A stretch of 19,769 nt of DNA. It comes from an uncultured Muribaculaceae bacterium. Its GTDB lineage: Bacteria > Bacteroidota > Bacteroidia > Bacteroidales > Muribaculaceae. This document shows positions 7,661-13,682 of this stretch, in pieces (position 1 is the first letter of the stretch; every line of letters begins with the position of its first letter). The position numbers were made by a program, and so were the translations under genes. A model generated the notes under the pieces. It saw only the letters and a list, made by a program, of their open reading frames with translations. It made no database searches and was not told where the DNA came from. Location of the stretch: the NCBI GenBank assembly GCA_910583775.1, contig CAJTYD010000062.1:1-19769 (forward strand), read 5' to 3'.

Positions 7661-7750
7661 GTTTTATAGTTTGGGTTTATGGTTTAGACAATACCATTTA
7701 TGCTGATTGTAGAGTATAAAGGTAATCTCTAAGCCTAAACCTTAAACCTT
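7661..7750 (-). repeat. interspersed TTTAAGG/CCTTAAA repeat, copy 2, abutting prmC
   Basis: Read on the minus strand this unit runs TAAGGTTTAAGGTTTAGGCT, TAGAGATTACC, a variable middle, AAATGGTATTGTCTAAACC and AACCCAAACTATAAAAC. It ends 8 nt before the prmC ATG. It aligns block by block with the copy at 12577-12663. Its other end supplies the TAA stop of the beta-galactosidase gene (7749-7751). Confidence 0.75.
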
Positions 7751-10700
7751 ACTCTTTTCTGGCCGGCGAGATCGTGAAGCTGAACTTGCGGCGGTCTGCT
7801 TTCACCTGGTCGTGCTCTAATGGAGGACCCTGGCCGCAGCTGTAGCCTCCGAGGCCGGTAACTGCCGCGTCGACATGGAGGAAGTTGACTCTTTCGGCCG
7901 GCAGCTGATAGGGATGGGGCGCCATAACGAGGTCTGTCTCCGAGAAGGGGAGATAGGTGAAGGAGAAAGTCGAGTCTGAGGTGATGACGATGCCGTTGTC
8001 GCCGCCGATCTTCAGGCTGCGTGTGTCCTCGTGGTTGGCCATGTTCTGCGGCTTGGGATAGTTCACGAACTCGCTTGCTGCGTCGGAATAGTATCTGCCT
8101 ACGAATGATCCGGTCTTGCGGTCGGGATAGTTCTCCGTCGGTCCGCGGCCGTAATATTCGATCTCCGACATATATTTGGGAAGCTCGAAGCTGTAGCCGA
8201 TTCTGGGAATCACGGTGTTGGGCCGGTTAGACATTACATCGGCGTCGAGGGTTATCCTCCCGTCGGGGCGCACTGTCCAGCTTGCCACGGAAATGAACAT
8301 GAAGTCTTCGGGGGTCATGACGCTGTCGGTGAGTTCCTCCACGGTGTTGTGGCCCGAGCTTGTGCCGCCGTGGATAAGCGCCTTGTTGGGAGCCTGGCTC
8401 TCGATGGCGTAGCTGATCACGAGGTTACCCTCCTTGTCGACGCCGCGCTTCCATTTGGTGACCTTGTGGCGAAGGTTGTGAAGCCCGTTCTTATACATCG
8501 ACTCGTAAAGCCAGTTGTCATTGTTGACGAAGGCGCGGAAGGCGTCGAGCCTCGGGCCGTGGCCGGGGGTGATCACCTCGTTGTCGCCGTAGCGCAGATA
8601 GCTGATGGTGCCGGTGGTGTCGTTGAACTCCACCTCGAAGTCATCTCCGACAACGATGCCGCTGCCGCCGTTGTCGACAAGCTGCATCACGCCCGGATGG
8701 TTAGGCTCGCCCGCGGGTCTGACAGCATCCTTGACTTTCAGCTGTTCCTCCATCTGCGCGTATCCTTTCTGGGCCCATGGCTTGTTCTGCCGCTGTTCGA
8801 AGGCTATGTTGAGGAAGTATTCCGGACCGTCGGGAAGCGAGGCCGGGAAGTCGGCGATGGTGTAGGATTTCCTCTGGCGAGGTGCCACGCCCTCCTTGCC
8901 AAGGTCGAGGAAGCCTGTTGCCGTCGGCAAGCCGTCGGCAAGCAGCGTCCATCTCACGTCATAGTCGCTGATGGGGGTGAAGTAGTTCTTGTTGAAGATG
9001 TTGAGCTCGCGGCCCGTGAAGTTGTCGGCCGGGGTGACGGCTACATTCTGGTAGACCTTCTTCACTTCCGAGAGCTGCGGTTTGGGAGTGAGGTCGGCGA
9101 AGGTGATTCCGTTCATCACGAACTGCCCGTCGTTGGGATAGTCGCCGAAATCACCGCCGTAGCCGAGATATTTCTCTCCCGTCTTGGGATCGTACATGTA
9201 GATTGCCTGGTCGGTCCAGTCCCAGATGGCGCCTCCCATCAGATGGTTGGTGCTCTCGATGGCCTCCCAGTAGTCGACGAGGTTACCTAAGGAGTTACCC
9301 ATGGAGTGGGCGTATTCTGAGATATGGAAGGGGTATTTGATGTCCATCTTCCCGGTGACGGCCTCTCTCACCCAGCGGATCGAGGGATACTGGTTGGAGC
9401 CGATGTCGACGATATTGTTGTTGCGCTCATACTGCACGGGTCGCGAGGTGTCGAAATTCTTCAGCGAATCGTAGGCGGCCACGAAGTTCTGGCCGGGGCC
9501 AGCCTCGTTGCCTAACGACCATATCACGATCGAGGGATGGTTCACGTTGCTCTTTACCATCTCCATAACCCTTGCCACATGAGCCGGTCGCCATTCCTCC
9601 ACGTGGGAGAGCGACGCTTTGCCGTAGTAATATTCGTGCGACTCGAGGTTGGCCTCGTCTTCGAGATAGATGCCGTATTTGTCGCAGAGGTAATACCAGT
9701 AAGGCGCGTCGGGATAATGGCAGTTGCGCACATGATTTATGTTGGCCATTTTCATCAGAAGAATGTCGTTTATCATCTTGTCGCGGGTGAGGGCGTGCCC
9801 GTAGGTCGGATCGGTTTCGTGGCGGTTCACGCCTTTGAGCTTGACCGTCTTGCCGTTGACCATGAAGTATTTGCCCGGGAGTCCGAACTCGTCGTCCTCG
9901 GCCTTTACGTCAACGAGCTCCACTTTGCGGAATCCGGTGAAGATGGAGGTCGTCTCGATGGTGTCGCCTTTCGCGCCGATGAGATTGGCGGTGAGGATAT
10001 AGCGGTTAGGCTCTTCGGCGCTCCATTTCTTTGCATCGGGGAGGTGTATTTCAGTCAGCCTGGAGACTGTTTTGCCTTTGGCGACGGAGAAGACGGGCGT
10101 GACTGCGGTGGCCACCGGTTTGGCTGATGCCGGCTTGTCGCTGTAAAGCACAAGCGGGTAGAGGCTGTAGGCGATCTTCATGCCTGGTCTGAGCTTCGTC
10201 GAGCTGTTGGTGATGTCGGCGGTAATGGCGAGCGAACCGTCCTTGTAGCCGTTGAGCAGGTCGGGCTTCACCACCAGGTCGCTCAAATATGTCGTAGGGG
10301 TCGAGACGAGTCTGACGGAGCGGAAGATGCCCGGCAGACGGAACATGTCCTGCGCCTCGAGGAAGGAGCCGTCGGAATTGCGGTAGACTTCCACGGCTAT
10401 CATGTTCTTTCCCGGTTTCACCCAGGGGGTGATGTCGAAGCGGGCGGCGTTACGCGAGTTCTTGCTGAAGCCGACGTAGTGGCCGTTGACGAAAAGATAG
10501 AAGAAGGAGTCGACGCCGTCGAATTCGGCGAAGACCTTGCGGCCGTCCCAGTCGGCTGGAAGGGTGAAGTCACGGCGGTAGCTTCCAACCTCGTTGCGGT
10601 CGGTATAGGTGGTCCAGGTCTCGGGCGGAGTGCGCATCACGCCGCCGCGCCAGTCGTCGGGCTTTACCGAATGCTGGAAGATCACCTTCTGGTTGACGTA

Positions 10701-11075
10701 GATGGGCTTGCCGTATTTCAGAGTGCCGTCTTTCCGGATTCCGGCCACGTTCCAGTTTGAGGGAACCGTGATGGAATCCCAGGAGGAGACGTCGAAATCG
10801 GGCTTGAAGAAATCTACGGGCCTTTTGTCGGGGGTATTGACGTGGTTGAACTTCCATTTCCCGTCGAGCGAGAGCACATAGCGGCTGTTGTCGGGAAGCA
10901 CCTCAAGGGCGCTTCCCTCTCCCCGGAAGGGATAGAAGGTGGCACGCGGTTTCTCCTTCCGTAAGGAGAGATTCTGGGGATCGTTCCATTCGTTGCCGGC
11001 GGGAACGGTCTGGGCCTGTAGCAGGCAGGGGGACATGGCGGCTAGGACCAGTCCGATTGCGGTTGTCGGCTTCAT
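7749..11075 (-). CDS. exported GH2 beta-galactosidase (LacZ-type)
   Basis: The protein has 1108 residues. I place the start at 11075 (MKPTTAIGLVLAAMSPCLLQ), where a signal peptide begins. The frame remains open to 11120, but that extension translates the palindrome at 11100-11118 and places a hydrophilic tail before the signal peptide. The order is: sugar-binding jelly roll, immunoglobulin-like domain, TIM barrel and the LacZ C-terminal domains. In the barrel, WSLGNEAGPGQNF carries the acid/base Glu524 and HISEYAHSMGNS carries the nucleophile Glu587, matching E461 and E537 of E. coli LacZ. It should remove terminal beta-galactose (or a related beta-glycoside) in the periplasm or at the cell surface. 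It is divergent from the fucosidase gene, and co-regulation of the pair is plausible. Confidence 0.9.
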   Translation of the reverse strand: MKPTTAIGLVLAAMSPCLLQAQTVPAGNEWNDPQNLSLRKEKPRATFYPFRGEGSALEVLPDNSRYVLSLDGKWKFNHVNTPDKRPVDFFKPDFDVSSWDSITVPSNWNVAGIRKDGTLKYGKPIYVNQKVIFQHSVKPDDWRGGVMRTPPETWTTYTDRNEVGSYRRDFTLPADWDGRKVFAEFDGVDSFFYLFVNGHYVGFSKNSRNAARFDITPWVKPGKNMIAVEVYRNSDGSFLEAQDMFRLPGIFRSVRLVSTPTTYLSDLVVKPDLLNGYKDGSLAITADITNSSTKLRPGMKIAYSLYPLVLYSDKPASAKPVATAVTPVFSVAKGKTVSRLTEIHLPDAKKWSAEEPNRYILTANLIGAKGDTIETTSIFTGFRKVELVDVKAEDDEFGLPGKYFMVNGKTVKLKGVNRHETDPTYGHALTRDKMINDILLMKMANINHVRNCHYPDAPYWYYLCDKYGIYLEDEANLESHEYYYGKASLSHVEEWRPAHVARVMEMVKSNVNHPSIVIWSLGNEAGPGQNFVAAYDSLKNFDTSRPVQYERNNNIVDIGSNQYPSIRWVREAVTGKMDIKYPFHISEYAHSMGNSLGNLVDYWEAIESTNHLMGGAIWDWTDQAIYMYDPKTGEKYLGYGGDFGDYPNDGQFVMNGITFADLTPKPQLSEVKKVYQNVAVTPADNFTGRELNIFNKNYFTPISDYDVRWTLLADGLPTATGFLDLGKEGVAPRQRKSYTIADFPASLPDGPEYFLNIAFEQRQNKPWAQKGYAQMEEQLKVKDAVRPAGEPNHPGVMQLVDNGGSGIVVGDDFEVEFNDTTGTISYLRYGDNEVITPGHGPRLDAFRAFVNNDNWLYESMYKNGLHNLRHKVTKWKRGVDKEGNLVISYAIESQAPNKALIHGGTSSGHNTVEELTDSVMTPEDFMFISVASWTVRPDGRITLDADVMSNRPNTVIPRIGYSFELPKYMSEIEYYGRGPTENYPDRKTGSFVGRYYSDAASEFVNYPKPQNMANHEDTRSLKIGGDNGIVITSDSTFSFTYLPFSETDLVMAPHPYQLPAERVNFLHVDAAVTGLGGYSCGQGPPLEHDQVKADRRKFSFTISPARKE

Positions 11076-11099
11076 CGTTGTTTGGTCGTTTGGTTTGCG

Positions 11100-11118
11100 G
11101 ACGCACGGGCCGTGCGTC
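11100..11118. repeat. GGACGCACG palindrome variant in the beta-galactosidase leader
   Basis: GACGCACGG and CCGTGCGTC pair around a single central G. The arms belong to the same family as the palindromes at 77, 135 and 13506, but the loop differs. It lies 25 nt upstream of the chosen beta-galactosidase start on the minus strand, downstream of the candidate promoter, so it would form a hairpin in the mRNA leader. Confidence 0.65.
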
Positions 11119-11150
11119 ACTACATTGTATCGATTTTGATAGGTTTCTTA

Positions 11151-11158
11151 CAAAATTA
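11151..11158 (-). promoter_or_regulatory. candidate promoter -7 element for the beta-galactosidase gene
   Basis: On the minus strand this reads TAATTTTG, fitting TAnnTTTG. It lies 76 nt upstream of the chosen start. No TTTG box is seen at the expected -33 position, so the call rests on one element only. Confidence 0.35.
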
Positions 11159-11180
11159 TGAAAAATAGTCGAATTTTGAT

Positions 11181-11188
11181 TATATTTG
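11181..11188 (+). promoter_or_regulatory. candidate promoter -7 element for the fucosidase gene
   Basis: TATATTTG fits TAnnTTTG and lies 38 nt before the fucosidase ATG. The -33 region is AT-rich and has no clear TTTG. It is 22 nt from the oppositely directed element for the beta-galactosidase gene, so one regulator binding between them could act on both. Confidence 0.35.
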
Positions 11189-11225
11189 TGACTAATTTAG
11201 CGAAGTTGACCAAAATTATTTTTAA

Positions 11226-12533
11226 ATGAGAAAACTAACCATAACATCTTTGATTTTAGGAGCCGCGTTGCTGCCGCTTCCGATGGCCGCTGAGAAATAC
11301 GTCCCGAGCGCGGAGGTGATGAAAAGCCGTGAGGAATTCGCCAACGACCGTTTCGGCATCTTTCTCCACTGGGGAATCTACAGTATGTTCGGACAAGGGG
11401 AGTGGTATCTGAACTACGGCCCGCTCCATTCCGAGTATTCGAAAGCCGCCAAAGGCTTCTATCCCGCTGATTTCGACGCCGGCGAATGGGCCGACGCCAT
11501 CAAGGACTCGGGCGCGAAATATATCTGCTTCACGACGCGCCATCACGACGGGTTCTCTATGTTCCACACCGCCCAGAACGACTATAACATCGTCGACGGC
11601 ACCCCCTTTAAGCGCGACGTGCTCAAGGAGCTCGCCGATTCATGCGCCGACCGTGGCCTCAAGTTGCATCTATATTACTCGCATCTCGACTGGGGGCGTC
11701 AGGATTATCCGCAGGGGCGCACCGGCCATACCACCGGCCGCGATTCCACTGTCAACGACTGGAAATCATATTATAAGTTCATGAACTCGCAGCTCACAGA
11801 GCTTCTGACTAATTACGGCCCGATCCGCGCGATCTGGTTCGACGGATGGTGGGATCATGATGAGGACAAGACGCCTTTCGACTGGGAACTTCCCGAGCAG
11901 TATGCGTTGATCCACCGCCTGCAGCCCGGATGCCTGGTGGGCAACAACCATCATCAGACTCCTTTCGAGGGGGAGGATATCCAGATCTTCGAGCGCGACG
12001 TGCCGGGCGAGAATACAGCCGGCCTCTCGGGCCAGGAAGTGAGCAAGCTTCCGCTGGAGACATGCCAGACAATGAACGGAATGTGGGGCTATAAGGTTGT
12101 CGACACCAACTACAAGGACACTCCGGCGCTTATCCGCTATCTTGTGAAGACCGCCGGTCTTGGAGCCAACCTGCTGCTCAATATCGGTCCTCAGCCTGAC
12201 GGCGAGCTGCCTGCGACGGCTCTCGAGCGTCTTCGCGACATGGGCAAGTGGCTCCGCGAGAATGGCGAGACCATCTACGGCACCGAAGGGTCTCCTTTCG
12301 CCGCACAGAACTGGGGAACGGCCACCCGCAAGGGCGACCGCCTCTTCATCCATATTCTTAATGCCGAGGGAACCGACATCCATATCCCGGCGGCATTGAA
12401 GGTGAAGGCAGCTAAGGAATTCGCTTCCGGCAGCAAGGTGAAGTTCAGCTCCGACAAGAACGGAGTCACGCTGCATCTCGCGCAGAAGCCCGAGGCAATC
12501 GATCATATCGTCGAGCTGACGCTGAAGAAATAA
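11226..12533 (+). CDS. exported GH29 alpha-L-fucosidase
   Basis: This 435-residue protein begins with a signal peptide (about 1-21, ending PMAAEK). The GH29 catalytic barrel follows, with RFGIFLHWGIYSMF, AKYICFTTRHHDGFSMF (substrate-binding histidines), DVLKELADSCADRGLKLHLY and RAIWFDGWWDHDED, in which Asp206 is the expected nucleophile. A glutamate such as Glu256 (IFERDVPGE) is a candidate acid/base, but this position varies in the family. LLNIGPQPDGELP closes the barrel, and a small beta-rich C-terminal domain ends the protein. It should release alpha-linked fucose from glycans with retention of configuration. It is a single-gene unit divergent from the beta-galactosidase gene; galactose and fucose are adjacent sugars in many host glycans. 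Confidence 0.9.
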   Translation: MRKLTITSLILGAALLPLPMAAEKYVPSAEVMKSREEFANDRFGIFLHWGIYSMFGQGEWYLNYGPLHSEYSKAAKGFYPADFDAGEWADAIKDSGAKYICFTTRHHDGFSMFHTAQNDYNIVDGTPFKRDVLKELADSCADRGLKLHLYYSHLDWGRQDYPQGRTGHTTGRDSTVNDWKSYYKFMNSQLTELLTNYGPIRAIWFDGWWDHDEDKTPFDWELPEQYALIHRLQPGCLVGNNHHQTPFEGEDIQIFERDVPGENTAGLSGQEVSKLPLETCQTMNGMWGYKVVDTNYKDTPALIRYLVKTAGLGANLLLNIGPQPDGELPATALERLRDMGKWLRENGETIYGTEGSPFAAQNWGTATRKGDRLFIHILNAEGTDIHIPAALKVKAAKEFASGSKVKFSSDKNGVTLHLAQKPEAIDHIVELTLKK

Positions 12534-12576
12534 GAAAGGGATCTGAACGGAGCCTGAAGACTCCTCACGGAACCAA

Positions 12577-12663
12577 TTTTAAAGTTTAGGCTTAGAGGTT
12601 ACCGCCTCACTGAGATAAGAGGACAAATGGTATTATCTAAACCTTAAACTCAAACTATAAACC
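12577..12663 (+). repeat. interspersed TTTAAGG/CCTTAAA repeat, copy 3, abutting cutC
   Basis: The blocks AAAGTTTAGGCTTAGAGGTT, ACC, a variable middle, ACAAATGGTATTATCTAAAC and TTAAACTCAAACTATAAACC appear in the same order as in the reversed copy at 7661-7750. This unit ends 6 nt before the cutC ATG. As with prmC, the element supplies the AT-rich, Shine-Dalgarno-free sequence just before a start codon. Confidence 0.75.
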
Positions 12664-12669
12664 AATAAC

Positions 12670-13440
12670 ATGATTCTTGAGATTTGTTGCGGCGACGTGG
12701 AGAGCGTCGACGCTGCCTTCAAGGGGGGCGCCGACCGCATCGAGCTTTGCTCTGCCCTCCCCGTGGGGGGCGTGACCCCTTCGCCGGGCCTCATTTCGCA
12801 GGCCATCTGGAAGAGCGAGCGCCGTATGGAGCCGGTGCCCGTCAATGTGCTCATACGCCCCCGCAGCGGCGATTTCCTCTATACCGACCATGAGCTCGCC
12901 TGCATCGTAGAGGATGTGGCGGCCGCCGTCGGCGCAGGTTGCGCCGGAATCGTTTTCGGCGCCCTCAATTCCGACGGCACTGTCGATGAATATGCCTGCC
13001 GGAAGGTTATCGAGACCGTAGAGAAGGCTGCAGAAGGCCGTAGGGTTTCCCTTACCTTTCACCGCGCCTTCGACGTCTGCCGCGATCCTTTCGAGGCTCT
13101 CGAGACTATAATCTCGCTCGGCTTCGACCGCATCCTTACCTCCGGACTGGCGCCTACCGCAGAGGAGGGGGTCGAGCTGCTTCGCAAGCTTGTCGAGAAG
13201 GCCGACGGGCGCATTTCCATCATGCCGGGGGCCGGCGTGACAGAGGCAAATATCGCCGCGATCGTGAAGAAAACCGGAGTCTCCGAGATTCACGCCTCGG
13301 CTAAATTCCGCCGCAAGAGCAAGATGAAATACCTCTCCGTGGGCGTCGAGATGAGCGCCGGCAGCGATGAGCTCTACTGGCCCGAGACTTCCGAACATAA
13401 CGTTCGCGCCCTCAAGGAAATTTTGAATGTTGAATGTTGA
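12670..13440 (+). CDS. cutC: CutC-family protein (copper homeostasis CutC-like TIM barrel)
   Basis: This 256-residue protein has the CutC signatures: MILEICCGDVESVDAAFKGG, ADRIELCSALPVGGVTPSPG, VNVLIRPRSGDF, TFHRAFDV, RILTSG and IMPGAGV. CutC is a cytoplasmic TIM-barrel protein originally linked to copper tolerance in E. coli; that role is disputed and no enzymatic reaction is firmly established. The length is normal. The last codons and the TGA stop lie inside an intergenic repeat module (13421-13443), so the natural C-terminus may have been slightly altered by insertion of the repeat. There is no copper-related gene beside it. Confidence 0.9.
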   Translation: MILEICCGDVESVDAAFKGGADRIELCSALPVGGVTPSPGLISQAIWKSERRMEPVPVNVLIRPRSGDFLYTDHELACIVEDVAAAVGAGCAGIVFGALNSDGTVDEYACRKVIETVEKAAEGRRVSLTFHRAFDVCRDPFEALETIISLGFDRILTSGLAPTAEEGVELLRKLVEKADGRISIMPGAGVTEANIAAIVKKTGVSEIHASAKFRRKSKMKYLSVGVEMSAGSDELYWPETSEHNVRALKEILNVEC

Positions 13441-13490
13441 ATTGATCTGCCGCAGGGATAATTTTGAATTTTGAATCGGGCTGACGCCTG
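13421..13490 (+). repeat. TTTTGAATGTTGAAT modules with GGGCTGACGC
   Basis: TTTTGAATGTTGAATGTTGA starts at 13421, and TTTTGAATTTTGAAT at 13462 is followed by CGGGCTGACGCCTG. The same modules occur at 16345-16380, and reversed at 17852-17897. The first one overlaps the end of cutC and supplies its stop codon. Confidence 0.65.
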
Positions 13491-13502
13491 ATTGCGGCTA
13501 TG

Positions 13503-13528
13503 TAGGGACGCACGGTTCGTGCGTCCGC
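13503..13528. repeat. GGACGCACG palindrome, copy 3
   Basis: The palindrome core at 13506-13526 is identical in arms and loop to the two copies near the start of the window, including the preceding TAG and following GC. It sits in the repeat-rich gap between cutC and the transglutaminase-like gene. Confidence 0.75.
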
Positions 13529-13572
13529 CTGAGTGCGCCGCGTAGAGCGCCGGAGGCGCGGTGTTTTTACAA

Positions 13573-13611
13573 CCCCCGGTGTAAGCCGGGGGATAGGAAA
13601 GTTCCCTATCC
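13573..13611. repeat. adjacent REP-like hairpins
   Basis: Two inverted repeats lie back to back. CCCCCGG (13573-13579) pairs with CCGGGGG (13586-13592), and GGATAGG (13591-13597) pairs with CCTATCC (13605-13611). A weaker GTGAC/GTCAC pair encloses 13616-13644. They lie about 70-110 nt upstream of the transglutaminase-like gene on the plus strand. There is no T-run, so they resemble a REP element or a structured leader more than a terminator. Confidence 0.5.
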
Positions 13612-13682
13612 CATCGTGACAAGCCGCGGAGCGTGCGCAGTCACAAAATGCGAAAGCAAAGGAATAACAGAATTTTGGAATT

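Noticed and set aside
8349..9290. 313-codon open frame on the plus strand inside the beta-galactosidase gene
   Set aside because: It is antisense to the catalytic and C-terminal parts of a clear GH2 enzyme, has a Val/Gly/Glu-rich composition, and has no promoter, leader or domain of its own.
7749..12533. polysaccharide utilization locus
   Set aside because: Two exported glycosidases are adjacent, but there is no SusC/SusD pair or hybrid two-component system, and the genes are divergent single units.
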